From positions 496,001-560,000 of the forward strand of contig NZ_JAIGNN010000001.1 of the NCBI RefSeq assembly GCF_019711565.1: 64,000 bases of DNA, written 5' to 3'. The notes below the pieces were generated by a model, which saw only the letters and a program-made list of their open reading frames with translations, made no database searches and was not told the origin of the DNA. Below, one piece after another: positions 9,035 through 17,665 of the stretch (its first letter is position 1; each line of letters opens with the position of its first letter). A program made the translations under genes and the position numbers. Source of the DNA: Qipengyuania proteolytica (lineage in GTDB: Bacteria > Pseudomonadota > Alphaproteobacteria > Sphingomonadales > Sphingomonadaceae).

Positions 9035-10957
9035 ATGACTAGCCGTCCCGAAACGCCGCTGCTCGACACGGTCCAGACTCCCGATGACCTGCGCAAGCTC
9101 GACAAGAGCCAGCTGAGGCAGCTGTCCGACGAATTGCGCGCGGAAATGATTGACGCGGTCGGCACGACCGGCGGACACCTCGGTTCGGGCCTCGGCGTTG
9201 TCGAGCTGACTACGGCAATTCACTATGTCTTCAACACGCCCACCGACAAGCTCGTCTGGGACGTCGGCCACCAGTGCTATCCGCACAAGATCCTGACCGG
9301 GCGGCGCGACCGCATCCGCACCCTGCGCCAGGGTGGCGGCCTGTCCGGCTTCACCAAGCGCGCGGAGAGCGAATACGACCCCTTCGGCGCGGCGCACAGT
9401 TCGACATCGATCAGCGCCGCGCTTGGCTTCGCCATGGCGAACAAGATGCTCGGAAAGCCGGGCCGCGGCATCGCCGTGATCGGCGACGGCGCGATGAGCG
9501 CGGGCATGGCCTATGAGGCGATGAACAACGCCGAACAGGCGGGCAATCGCCTGATCGTGATCCTCAACGACAACGACATGTCGATTGCGCCACCGGTAGG
9601 CGGGCTGTCGGCCTATCTGGCGCGCACCGTTTCGAGCAGCGAGTATCTCGGCCTGCGCAGCCTCGCCTCGCGGATCTCCAAGAAGCTCAGCCGCAAGGTT
9701 CACTCGGGCCTCGAAAAGGCCGAGGAATATGCCCGCGGCATGGTCACCGGCGGCACGCTGTTCGAGGAACTCGGCTTCTACTACGTCGGCCCGATCGACG
9801 GGCACAATCTCGACCACCTGATTCCCGTGCTCGAGAACGTGCGCGACAGCGAACAGGGTCCGGTCCTGATCCATGTCGTCACCAAAAAGGGCAAAGGCTA
9901 CGCGCCGGCCGAAAACAGCGCCGACAAGTATCACGGCGTCGCCAAGTTCGACGTCGTCACCGGCGAGCAGAAGAAGTCCAGCGGGGGCCCGCCCGCCTAC
10001 CAGAACGTCTTCGGCGAAACGCTCGCCAAGATCGCAGACAGCGATCCGCGCATCTGCGCGATCACCGCTGCCATGCCGAGCGGCACGGGCGTCGACAAAT
10101 TCGCCAAGGCGCATCCCGACAAGGCCTTCGACGTCGGCATTGCCGAACAGCATGGCGTGACCTTCGCGGCCGGCCTTGCGGCGGAAGGCATGCGGCCGTT
10201 CTGCGCGATCTATTCCACCTTCCTCCAGCGCGCATACGACCAGGTGGTCCATGACGTGGCGATCCAGAACCTGCCCGTGCGCTTCGCCATCGACCGCGCC
10301 GGACTGGTCGGCGCGGACGGCTGCACGCACGCTGGTTCGTTCGATATCACCTATCTCGCAACCCTGCCCAACATGGTTGTGATGGCCGCCGCAGACGAAG
10401 CGGAGCTGGCGCACATGACTTACACGGCCGCCGAATATGACGACGGCCCGATCGCCTTCCGCTATCCGCGCGGAAGTGGCACCGGCGTTGCGATCCCGGA
10501 GACGCTCGAGAAGCTCGCAATCGGCAAGGGCCGCATCGTGCGCGAAGGCAGCAAGGTCGCGATCCTGTCCTTGGGCGCGCGGCTCGAGGAAGCGAAAAAG
10601 GCCGCCGACCAGCTCGAGGCCAAGGGGCTGTCGACCACGGTGGCCGACCTGCGCTTCGCCAAGCCGCTCGACACTGCGCTCATCGAGAAACTGATGCGCA
10701 GCCACGAGGTCGTGGTGACGGTCGAGGAAGGCGCCATCGGCGGCCTCGGCGCACACGTACTGACCTTCGCCAGCGACAGCGGGCTGACCGACGGCGGCCT
10801 CAAGGTGCGCACCATGCGCCTGCCCGACGTGTTCCAGGACCAGGACGATCCGGTAAAGCAATACGACGAGGCGGGCCTCAACGCGCCGCACATCGTCGAC
10901 ACGGTGCTGAGCGCGCTGCGGCACAACAGCGCAGGTGTTGAGGAGGCGCGGGCCTAG
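9035..10957 (+). CDS. dxs: 1-deoxy-D-xylulose-5-phosphate synthase
   Basis: 640 residues, thiamine-diphosphate enzyme joining pyruvate and glyceraldehyde-3-phosphate, first step of the MEP isoprenoid pathway and source of thiamine and pyridoxal precursors. Motifs include the start [27 protein letters not shown], the diphosphate motif [17 protein letters not shown], and [14 protein letters not shown]. The second domain has [18 protein letters not shown] (catalytic Glu) and [10 protein letters not shown]. Length is normal. ATG at 9035 is used. In this group it supplies carotenoid and quinone precursors. Confidence 0.98.
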   Translation: MTSRPETPLLDTVQTPDDLRKLDKSQLRQLSDELRAEMIDAVGTTGGHLGSGLGVVELTTAIHYVFNTPTDKLVWDVGHQCYPHKILTGRRDRIRTLRQGGGLSGFTKRAESEYDPFGAAHSSTSISAALGFAMANKMLGKPGRGIAVIGDGAMSAGMAYEAMNNAEQAGNRLIVILNDNDMSIAPPVGGLSAYLARTVSSSEYLGLRSLASRISKKLSRKVHSGLEKAEEYARGMVTGGTLFEELGFYYVGPIDGHNLDHLIPVLENVRDSEQGPVLIHVVTKKGKGYAPAENSADKYHGVAKFDVVTGEQKKSSGGPPAYQNVFGETLAKIADSDPRICAITAAMPSGTGVDKFAKAHPDKAFDVGIAEQHGVTFAAGLAAEGMRPFCAIYSTFLQRAYDQVVHDVAIQNLPVRFAIDRAGLVGADGCTHAGSFDITYLATLPNMVVMAAADEAELAHMTYTAAEYDDGPIAFRYPRGSGTGVAIPETLEKLAIGKGRIVREGSKVAILSLGARLEEAKKAADQLEAKGLSTTVADLRFAKPLDTALIEKLMRSHEVVVTVEEGAIGGLGAHVLTFASDSGLTDGGLKVRTMRLPDVFQDQDDPVKQYDEAGLNAPHIVDTVLSALRHNSAGVEEARA

Positions 10958-10986
10958 ACCGGGGTCAAGCTGCCGCGAGCTCCCGT

Positions 10987-12225
10987 CTAGCGGTCGAACA
11001 GCCGCTTGATCCAGCCCAGGAGACCTGACGGGCTGGGTGTATCCTTGGCCTCTCCGTCATGAGCTTCCGTTAGTCCGCGCATGGCCCTCACCCTTGCCGA
11101 AGCGTCGGGTTCGCTCGTTTGTTCTAAGCGATTCGGCGCTGTTCTCGTTGCGCCGACAGGCTCTCCGTCGAAGTTCATGACGGGGCCGCTGCCGATGTCG
11201 GAGCCGTCGATATCGAAATAGGCCGGGAAGGTGTCGTAGAGTTTGCTGCTGCGGACCTTTCGACCCGGCAGGCTGGCAACCGTCATGTCGGGATGAATTT
11301 TGACGTCGGAGTTGGGGAGATCGCGCTGGCGATCGACCAGTTCCTCGATATCGCTTCGCTGTCCTGCCGAAACTGCCGCTGCAAATCCGGAAGCGGCGCT
11401 GTGACCGCGCGCCTCGAGATAATCAAAGGCGATTTCGGAGCGAGGATAGCCTGACGTGTTGAAGCGTTCCGAAATATATCGGAGCATCGGCGCGACCGAA
11501 TATGGGCTTGCGCCCATTTCCTCGTCATCGGTCTCGTAATCGTACCCGGTTGGCTCGCCTTTCCAGAAGGTGGTGAGGGCGGTTGCCCTGTCGCAATCAG
11601 GCTGGCTCACGATCCAGTAAAGGACGTCGAGCTCGTCGTCCCAGTTCCAGTTGTCGGCGATGAAATGCCAGTCATCCGGCATGCCTTTTTCCAGATGCGC
11701 AATCTGCAAGGCGGTGAGGTAGCGCTCGCGAATACTCTCATTGTGGAATTCGGGCGGATAGCGTTTCGCAAACTCGCAATCGACCAGGACGGGTTTCCCC
11801 GCAATCGCTTGTCTCATGTCCTCGCACAGGGGCATTGGCACGGGATCCAGGGCCCCCACGAGGCCGACTATCTCGTCATAGTCACGCGGTACATAAGGTC
11901 CGGGATGGAAGGCGATATTTGACCGTTCATATCCTTCTTCGTCGAGACGGCGCGCTATGAGCTGTGCCGTGCCCAATCGGTTTGGTTGGATGTTGGGCGA
12001 CCTTCCTTCAGCCATCACGGCGAGGATATTTTGCGGCTCCGTCTTCCAAAACACCATCAGCGCCGTCGCCTTGTCGCATTCTTCCTGCGAGATAATCCAG
12101 TGCAGGGCATCCATCGACCCGTCGTTCCTGGTATCGAAGCTGGAGGCCACGCGATGCCAGTCTTCGGGCGATGCAGTCTTCAGCCATTCAATCTGGCGTT
12201 CTGTTCGAAGCGCTTCTTCACTCAT
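10987..12225 (-). CDS. Duplicated DUF4274 protein of unknown function
   Basis: 412 residues, no signal peptide or membrane segment. It contains two copies of a DUF4274-like unit: residues about 18-70 (SPEDWHRVASSFDTRND, then CDKATALMVFWKTEP) and about 178-232 (MPDDWHFIADNWNWDD, then CDRATALTTFWKGEP). Each copy is followed by a second shared motif, GYERSNIAFHPG and GYPRSEIAFDYL, so the duplicated unit is about 160 residues. The C-terminal 100 residues are low in recognisable motifs and end LLGWIKRLFDR. Codon use looks richer in A/T than in its neighbours, which suggests later arrival. Function unknown; DUF4274 domains also occur in SMI1/immunity-like settings. Confidence 0.75.
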   Translation of the reverse strand: MSEEALRTERQIEWLKTASPEDWHRVASSFDTRNDGSMDALHWIISQEECDKATALMVFWKTEPQNILAVMAEGRSPNIQPNRLGTAQLIARRLDEEGYERSNIAFHPGPYVPRDYDEIVGLVGALDPVPMPLCEDMRQAIAGKPVLVDCEFAKRYPPEFHNESIRERYLTALQIAHLEKGMPDDWHFIADNWNWDDELDVLYWIVSQPDCDRATALTTFWKGEPTGYDYETDDEEMGASPYSVAPMLRYISERFNTSGYPRSEIAFDYLEARGHSAASGFAAAVSAGQRSDIEELVDRQRDLPNSDVKIHPDMTVASLPGRKVRSSKLYDTFPAYFDIDGSDIGSGPVMNFDGEPVGATRTAPNRLEQTSEPDASARVRAMRGLTEAHDGEAKDTPSPSGLLGWIKRLFDR

Positions 12226-12257
12226 CGCAGTCCCCGTCCCCTGAATTCAGGTGATTC

Positions 12258-12269
12258 TGCAAATTTGCA
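12258..12269. promoter_or_regulatory. Perfect 12-base palindrome TGCAAATTTGCA
   Basis: A perfect inverted repeat lies 33 bases upstream of the DUF4274 start codon and 144 bases upstream of the enoyl-CoA hydratase start, in an A/T-rich patch. A second, weaker palindrome (CCTGAATTCAGG, 12240-12251) is next to it. Either could bind a dimeric regulator of the divergent genes, but no regulator is adjacent and the site is short enough to arise by chance. Confidence 0.3.
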
Positions 12270-12412
12270 CATGAAGATCAAACTATTGTTAAATGCCTCG
12301 ACAATCCGACGGGCCTCATTCGGCCGATTTTCTGCCTCGAGCCCGCGCTCCCGTTCAGGGTGACGAACCGACCGCTCGGTGGCATGGAGGTGTGCGAAAG
12401 GACTTTCCGCCC

Positions 12413-13210
12413 ATGACCCTGCTCACCGCCGAAACCGCCGACCACGTCACCACCTTCACCCTCAACCGTCCCGATACGATGAACCCGCTCGGGGCCAAGG
12501 GCGACGGGGACGCATTCGCCGCCGCCTGCGATGCAATCAACGCGGACATGGACGTGCGCTGCGTGATCCTGACCGGTGCGGGGCGGGCGTTTTCGGCTGG
12601 CGGCGACATCAAGGCTATGAAGGAGCGGACCGGCACTTTCGGCGGGACCGCCCCGGAGATTTCCGACGGCTATCGCAACAACATCCACAAGGTCCTGCGC
12701 GCGCTTTACGGCTTGCGCGTGCCGCTGATCGCGGCGGTCAACGGGCCGGCGATCGGGCTGGGGTGCGACCTCGCCTGCCTGGCCGACATGCGCATCGCGA
12801 GCGACAAGGCGAAGTTCGGCGTCACTTTCCTCAAACTCGGGATCATCCCCGGCGACGGCGGCACATGGATCCTGCCGCGCATCATCGGCGAAGCGCGCGC
12901 GGCGGAGCTGTTCTATACCGGCGACGTGATCGACGCGCAGACGGCGCTCGACTGGGGGCTGGTCAGCCGCGTGGTCGAAGGCGATGCATTAATGGACGAG
13001 GCACGCGCGCTCGCCGCCAAGGTCGCGGCCATGCCCCCGCACGCGCTGCGGCAGGCCAAGAACCTGATGCGGCAGGGCCGCTCGGTGAGTTACGATACGG
13101 CGCTCGAGATGGCCGCGAATACGCAGGCGCTCATGCACCTGACGCAGGACCACATGGAAGGCATCGACGCGCTGCTCGAAAAACGGCCGCCGGACTTCAA
13201 GGGCAGCTAG
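12413..13210 (+). CDS. Enoyl-CoA hydratase/isomerase family protein
   Basis: 265 residues, crotonase fold. Probably hydrates 2-enoyl-CoA in fatty acid or related acyl-CoA breakdown. Motifs: SAGGDIKAMKERT (oxyanion hole region near residue 65), NGPAIGLGCDLACLADMRIASDKAKFGVTF (in two shorter recognisable parts) and PGDGGTWILPRIIGEARAAEL. The catalytic acidic position after GIIPGD is present. The start at 12413 was chosen because the homologous core begins at MTLLTAETADHVTTF; upstream in-frame sequence is not typical. The substrate cannot be inferred. It converges on the sulfatase-like gene with only four bases between stops. Confidence 0.9.
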   Translation: MTLLTAETADHVTTFTLNRPDTMNPLGAKGDGDAFAAACDAINADMDVRCVILTGAGRAFSAGGDIKAMKERTGTFGGTAPEISDGYRNNIHKVLRALYGLRVPLIAAVNGPAIGLGCDLACLADMRIASDKAKFGVTFLKLGIIPGDGGTWILPRIIGEARAAELFYTGDVIDAQTALDWGLVSRVVEGDALMDEARALAAKVAAMPPHALRQAKNLMRQGRSVSYDTALEMAANTQALMHLTQDHMEGIDALLEKRPPDFKGS

Positions 13211-13214
13211 GCGG

Positions 13215-15011
13215 TCAGCGCGCGGCCAGGCAGGACCGGACCTGCGCGGCCGTCTGCTGCTGCGCCGGTCCGGTCACCGGGTCGACCGGCGGTGCCGAGG
13301 CTCTGGCCGGAGCGAGGAACTCGCCCTTCCCCTTCCCAGTGACCTCCCACAGCCGTACATCGGCATCGCCGATCCGCGCAGTGAGCACCCGGTTGCCCGT
13401 GCTCCCCGATTCCACCGCGCAGCGCCGCGTCGGCTGTTGCAAGGCGATGCCCGCCCACTGGTCCGGGATCGGCGCGCCGATCGCGTGCAGGAATGTTGGC
13501 GCTATATCGACCGAGCTTGCCGGCGCGCGATCAGGCCAGTCCTGCGCGCCCCCTCCGTAAACCAGCAAGGGCACGGCCGTAATCGGCCAGGTCGGGGGCT
13601 TGCCGTGCCCGGTCAGGCCGTTCTCGCCGAGGTATTCGCCGTGATCCGACGTGATGACGACCAGCGCATCGTCGAGCATCTTTGCTGCGTCTAGCCTGGC
13701 AAATATCTGCTCGATCACGCCGTCGGCCTCGCGCAGGCCGATATGGTAGCGACGGACATGGGTCGCCAGCGCATCGTCAGCGGGCCGCCGGCTGCCGCTC
13801 GCACCCCAGTCCAGCACCTCGAGATCGCTGTCTTCATTGCGATACGCGAGGCGGTGGGCCCCCATGAGGTGGAACCACATGAATTCGCGCGGGGTCTCGC
13901 CGATCGGTGTCTCGTCGAGCCAGTCGAGCATGGCCGAATCTTCGTTGATGTGCCGATCGCCCCGGTTCCACACGTCGCGATAGACATCGATCTGCTCGCC
14001 GTAATGTTCGGCCAGCTGGAAATAGGTGCGGTGATGGCCCGAGAGAAAGAACAGGTTGCGATAGCCGTGGGCCTTGAGGGCGTCCGGCAGGTTGCCAAGT
14101 TGGCCGGTCATTCCCGACCAATAGCGCGAGGCAAGGATGCCGATCAGGCCGCAATAGGATGACGTGCACAAGGCGTAGGCATCGTCATAGGCGCGCAAGC
14201 GACCTTCGGCCCGCAGCCGCGCCAGGAACGGGGTGTTGCGGGTCGCCGCGCCGTAGACCTGCATGGTGTCCGCGCGAACCGAATCGATGGTGATGAGGAT
14301 CAGCGGTCGCGGTGTGACAGGGCCGGTGTCCGGATAGGTCAGGACCTCGCGCGGGCCCGACGGGGCCAGCATCACGGCCGGTGCGAAATTGCGGGGCTGC
14401 GCGCCCTCCAGCCGGTGCAGGAATTCCGCCGCCAGCATTTGCGGCTGCACCAGCAGATATGCGCCCATGCCCAGGACGGACAGTCCGGTGGGTCCGGGCC
14501 AGCGCGTCCTGTCCCTCGCCCAGTGCCGCACGATGAGCACGTTCGCTGCGAAGCAGGCGGTGGCCAGCAGGACCAGACCCACGACGGCGGTCAGCGGATG
14601 GATGCCTGCCGCCGCGACCATCGGGAGCGGATCGGCGAGATAAAGGGTCACCAGCGAGGCGTCGAAACGCGACGAAATGGTCAGCACGCTGCCGAGATTG
14701 GCGAGGTAGAGCAGCAGCAGGACAAGCTGGACCACGGCGGCCAGCAGGGGCCTGCCCCAGCAGCGGCCAGCGCGGCCGACGGGCAGCAGCGTCCACAGCG
14801 CAGCCTGGAAGACAGTCAGCAAGCCCAGCAGTCCGAGGTGGAGCACCACGGCCCTGCCGGATACGCCGAAGCCGACGGCGACCTGTCCGAACAGCACGCC
14901 CGCCTGGAGCCACAGCATCGCGAGATAGGCGACCCAGGCCGGGTCCAGCCCGAGGCGGTCGATCAGTGCTCCCGTTCCGGCCACCAGCCGGCTGTCATAG
15001 ATTCGACCCAT
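13215..15011 (-). CDS. Membrane-anchored sulfatase-fold protein (alkaline phosphatase superfamily)
   Basis: 598 residues. About five membrane segments occupy residues 20-200, followed by a periplasmic sulfatase-like catalytic domain from about 230. The domain starts PLILITIDSVRADTM (metal-binding Asp) and ends with ITSDHGEYLGENGLTGHGKPP, which supplies the Asp/His metal ligands. The nucleophile region reads YALCTSSYCGLIGILASRYW: Thr or Ser here fits phosphotransferase-type members, and the sulfatase consensus C-x-P-S-R is absent. The layout resembles LtaS or phosphoethanolamine transferases more than soluble arylsulfatases. Substrate unknown; modification of an envelope glycan or lipid is the likely role. 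Confidence 0.8.
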   Translation of the reverse strand: MGRIYDSRLVAGTGALIDRLGLDPAWVAYLAMLWLQAGVLFGQVAVGFGVSGRAVVLHLGLLGLLTVFQAALWTLLPVGRAGRCWGRPLLAAVVQLVLLLLYLANLGSVLTISSRFDASLVTLYLADPLPMVAAAGIHPLTAVVGLVLLATACFAANVLIVRHWARDRTRWPGPTGLSVLGMGAYLLVQPQMLAAEFLHRLEGAQPRNFAPAVMLAPSGPREVLTYPDTGPVTPRPLILITIDSVRADTMQVYGAATRNTPFLARLRAEGRLRAYDDAYALCTSSYCGLIGILASRYWSGMTGQLGNLPDALKAHGYRNLFFLSGHHRTYFQLAEHYGEQIDVYRDVWNRGDRHINEDSAMLDWLDETPIGETPREFMWFHLMGAHRLAYRNEDSDLEVLDWGASGSRRPADDALATHVRRYHIGLREADGVIEQIFARLDAAKMLDDALVVITSDHGEYLGENGLTGHGKPPTWPITAVPLLVYGGGAQDWPDRAPASSVDIAPTFLHAIGAPIPDQWAGIALQQPTRRCAVESGSTGNRVLTARIGDADVRLWEVTGKGKGEFLAPARASAPPVDPVTGPAQQQTAAQVRSCLAAR

Positions 15012-15021
15012 GGCATGCTGA

Positions 15022-15708
15022 CTAGCCGACCCATCGCCAGATGCCAGCGGGAATACCGTTGGCGTGGATGTGACCGAAGGTGGCGCCGAGCCAGATCGCT
15101 ATGCCGCCGATCCACGCCGTCGTCCCGGCCTTTCCGAGCTGTCCGGTGCGCGGTACGAAGCTGGTGCTGGACTCCCAGCGCGCCCAGGCATCGCCCATCA
15201 GCGCTTCTTTTTTGCGATCCTGCAGCTTTGCCCCGAGCAGGGCCAAGAGTCCGAGCGCACCGGCGAGGACGATCTGCCGCGGCACGGGGCTGACGAGGAT
15301 ATGGGTGCCTGCCCACAGCGCGAAGCCCCACATCATCGGATGGCGAGTGACGTGAAACACGCCATGCGGGTCTTGGACGGCGAACTGCGCGGCGCGCGGA
15401 TCGGGCAGGGCGGGATTGCGGGCGAAACTGCCCGCGAACAGCACCGATGCCAGCAACATGACCACCGTCGCGACGATCCACGGGATATCGCCCATGCCGT
15501 CCCAAAGCGGCGTGCCACCGGGGCCGACCGCACGAAAGGCGAGCCCCGCCCAGATGAAGGTGGCGAAGGCGACGAGGGAATAGACCGCCATGAAACCGCT
15601 CGGTCCGAGCGCGCGGACGAGCGGGGCGCGCAGCGGATGCGACAAGGCGAAATGCGTGCCCACGAAGGCGATCGATGCAGACAGCAGCGAAACGAGAGCC
15701 TGATCCAT
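15022..15708 (-). CDS. NnrU family integral membrane protein
   Basis: 228 residues with about six to seven hydrophobic segments. The NnrU pattern is clear in VFHVTRHPMMWGFALWAGTHILV (read in parts) with conserved His and Arg, and in LQDRKKEALMGDAWARWESSTSFVP. NnrU proteins are linked to nitrogen oxide reduction in some bacteria, and relatives in this group accompany other metabolism; no denitrification genes are nearby. ATG at 15708 is used; an in-frame TTG at 15753 would extend it across the palindrome at 15720, which is less likely. Ends ten bases before the sulfatase-like gene starts, so the two may be one transcript. Confidence 0.85.
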   Translation of the reverse strand: MDQALVSLLSASIAFVGTHFALSHPLRAPLVRALGPSGFMAVYSLVAFATFIWAGLAFRAVGPGGTPLWDGMGDIPWIVATVVMLLASVLFAGSFARNPALPDPRAAQFAVQDPHGVFHVTRHPMMWGFALWAGTHILVSPVPRQIVLAGALGLLALLGAKLQDRKKEALMGDAWARWESSTSFVPRTGQLGKAGTTAWIGGIAIWLGATFGHIHANGIPAGIWRWVG

Positions 15709-15719
15709 ACCGACCCCTA

Positions 15720-15736
15720 TGTTTACGGCGTCAACA
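15720..15736. promoter_or_regulatory. Imperfect 17-base palindrome upstream of the NnrU gene
   Basis: TGTTTACGGCGTCAACA: TGTT and AACA ends with inner ACG/CGT pairs, symmetrical about the central base apart from two mismatched pairs. It begins 12 bases before the NnrU start codon, where an operator would block transcription or translation initiation. The form is like TetR or MarR family operators, but no such regulator lies next to it. Confidence 0.4.
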
Positions 15737-15783
15737 TAAGTAGCAGATTGCAACGCAAGTGCAAGCGGGTTGTGATGTCTGCC

Positions 15784-16290
15784 CTATTCCGCCGCTTCGA
15801 AATCGATCAGCTGGACCTTGAACAGCAGGGTCGCGCCGCCTGGGATCGGACCCTTGCCCGTCACGCCATATGCCAGTTCGGCAGGGATCGCGACCTCGAT
15901 CGTGTCGCCCACGCCCATCTTCGGGATTGCGACCTGCCAGCCCTTGATCAGGCGGCCGAGCGGGAAAGTCGCGGGCTCTCCCCGGTCGAAGCTGGAATCG
16001 AAGGTCTCGCCGTCGATGAAGGTCCCGGCATAATGAACCGTCACGATATCCGCGACGGTCGGGTGCCGGTCACTGCCGCCGTACTCGAGGTAGCGCCAGC
16101 GGAGGCCGCCAGGTTCGTAGCGCCAACCATCCTCGGCGGTGAGGCCGACCAGGTAGCTTTGCTGCGCGTTCATCCACGCGATGTCCTGCGAACGGTCCGG
16201 CGCTGCATCCTGCGCGGATACCGCGTGGAAGCCGATAGCGAGCCCAGCCGCAGCCAGGGCCAGCACCGTCGTCCGAATCTCGGTCTTCAT
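15784..16290 (-). CDS. Secreted FKBP-type peptidyl-prolyl isomerase
   Basis: 168 residues from ATG at 16290. N-terminal signal peptide (about 1-26, cleavage after AVSA), then a linker with W-x-Y-E-P-G-G repeats and an FKBP domain at about 70-165: VTVHYAGTFIDGETFDSSFDRGEPATF (in parts), LIKGWQVAIPKMGVGDTIEVAIPAELAYG and IPGGATLLFKVQLID. It catalyses proline cis-trans isomerisation, here presumably during periplasmic protein folding. The start lies one base after the stop of the second amidohydrolase, so it is translationally coupled and may help fold the two secreted amidohydrolases. Confidence 0.92.
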   Translation of the reverse strand: MKTEIRTTVLALAAAGLAIGFHAVSAQDAAPDRSQDIAWMNAQQSYLVGLTAEDGWRYEPGGLRWRYLEYGGSDRHPTVADIVTVHYAGTFIDGETFDSSFDRGEPATFPLGRLIKGWQVAIPKMGVGDTIEVAIPAELAYGVTGKGPIPGGATLLFKVQLIDFEAAE

Positions 16291-16291
16291 C

Positions 16292-17665
16292 TTACCAGTC
16301 ATAAGCCTCGGGCAGTCTGCTCTCGTCGAGATCGCGATAGCGATCGCGCAGGCGGCTCTGGTGGTTTTCGAGCGGCTGTTCAACCCCGTCGATGAAAACG
16401 CGCGTCGGCACCGAGCCGAGTTCGAGCGGGTCGCCGTCCCAGACCACCACATCGCCCATCGCGCCGGGCGCAAGGACGCCCGCTCGCCCGCCAAGGCCGC
16501 TAATCCGCGCAGGGACCGAACTGATGCTGGCGAAGGCTTCGCCCCAGCTCAGCCCGTCAGCGCCAGGCATGCGGCTCAGCGCGACCAGATTGCCGGCATA
16601 CTGGTTGAGGTTGCGCGGGTTCTCCATCGCGGCAGCGTTGATCGCGACCGTGACCCCGGCCTTGACCATGCGCCCGATATTGCTCTGGGTCGCCGCCAGT
16701 TCCTCGAAGCTCTGGGGCAGGTCATCGAGACCGTCGGCGATCACCGGCACCCCGGCCGCGGCGATTTCGCGCGCCATCAGCCATCCCTCGCTTGCTCCCA
16801 CGATGACCAGATCGAGCCGCGGGAATTCGCGCTTCAGGTTCAGGACACTGCGGATGTCCGACGCGCGCTCCACCAGCACGTAGAGCGGCTGTTCCCCGCG
16901 CACGACCGGTACGAGCGCGGCCGCGTCGAAGCGGGTCAGCAACACGTCGCCTTCGCGTTCCGAAGCGCCCCCGGCAAGCCGCGGATCGATCGGAACATCG
17001 TCGCCCGTCGTCACAGGTGCCCCGCGCGAAGACCGCCCCGGAATGCGCGCATCCTCGCCGAGCCGCGTGGCTTCGCGAAGCGCATTGCGGAAGAGGGCGT
17101 GCGCCGATGCCCGGCTGCCGCCCGACAGCCTCGCGCCTGTTTCGCCCAGCGCGACCGTCTGGAACGCGCGCTGCCGCGTGACCGGACTGGCATCGTCGCC
17201 AAGGTCGATGATCGCTCCCTGTCCGCCGAAGATGGAGGCCGACGGCATCGTCATCGTCGCCGCCCGCGTGATGCCCGCGGCGCGGTGCACTGCGATGTGC
17301 TGCGATTTCGGATTGATGATCGGCGCCACGTCGAGGGCGGCGCTGAAGGGCGAATCGCCTGCGCGAATATCGTTCGATTCGCTCACCCCGCTCACATCCG
17401 AAATCCCGAGTGTGGTGACGGTCGCCACAAGGCCCGGCGTGACCCAGGTGCCGCTCCCGTCGACGGTCGGAATGCCGGCGGGAACGGCGACGCCCGGTCC
17501 CGCCGCGACGACCTTCCCGCCGCGAATCACGACGGTCGCGTTCTCGACCGGATCCGAGCCGTCGCCGATTGCCACGGTGGCGTTGGTAATGGCGATGTCC
17601 TGCGCCGAAGCGGGGGCGGCAGCAAGCGCGAGCGCGCTGGCGGCGAGTACGAGGAGGCGCTTCAT
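16292..17665 (-). CDS. Secreted amidohydrolase-like protein lacking metal ligands
   Basis: 457 residues with a clear signal peptide (AAAPASAQ). The protein keeps the amidohydrolase beta-sandwich and barrel outline: DIAITNATVAIGDG, DGSGTWVTPG and the C-terminal VLAPGAMGDVVVWDGDPLE. However, the strand that should carry H-x-H reads TPGLVATVTTLGISD, and the later positions that hold His or Asp ligands in its neighbour (VHNHCY, TFHHAV, HSDDANG) are here LYVLVERAS, LVIVGASEG and AINAAAMEN. It is therefore predicted to be catalytically inactive or to act as a partner subunit of the adjacent active enzyme, whose stop codon overlaps its start (ATGA). Confidence 0.88.
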   Translation of the reverse strand: MKRLLVLAASALALAAAPASAQDIAITNATVAIGDGSDPVENATVVIRGGKVVAAGPGVAVPAGIPTVDGSGTWVTPGLVATVTTLGISDVSGVSESNDIRAGDSPFSAALDVAPIINPKSQHIAVHRAAGITRAATMTMPSASIFGGQGAIIDLGDDASPVTRQRAFQTVALGETGARLSGGSRASAHALFRNALREATRLGEDARIPGRSSRGAPVTTGDDVPIDPRLAGGASEREGDVLLTRFDAAALVPVVRGEQPLYVLVERASDIRSVLNLKREFPRLDLVIVGASEGWLMAREIAAAGVPVIADGLDDLPQSFEELAATQSNIGRMVKAGVTVAINAAAMENPRNLNQYAGNLVALSRMPGADGLSWGEAFASISSVPARISGLGGRAGVLAPGAMGDVVVWDGDPLELGSVPTRVFIDGVEQPLENHQSRLRDRYRDLDESRLPEAYDW

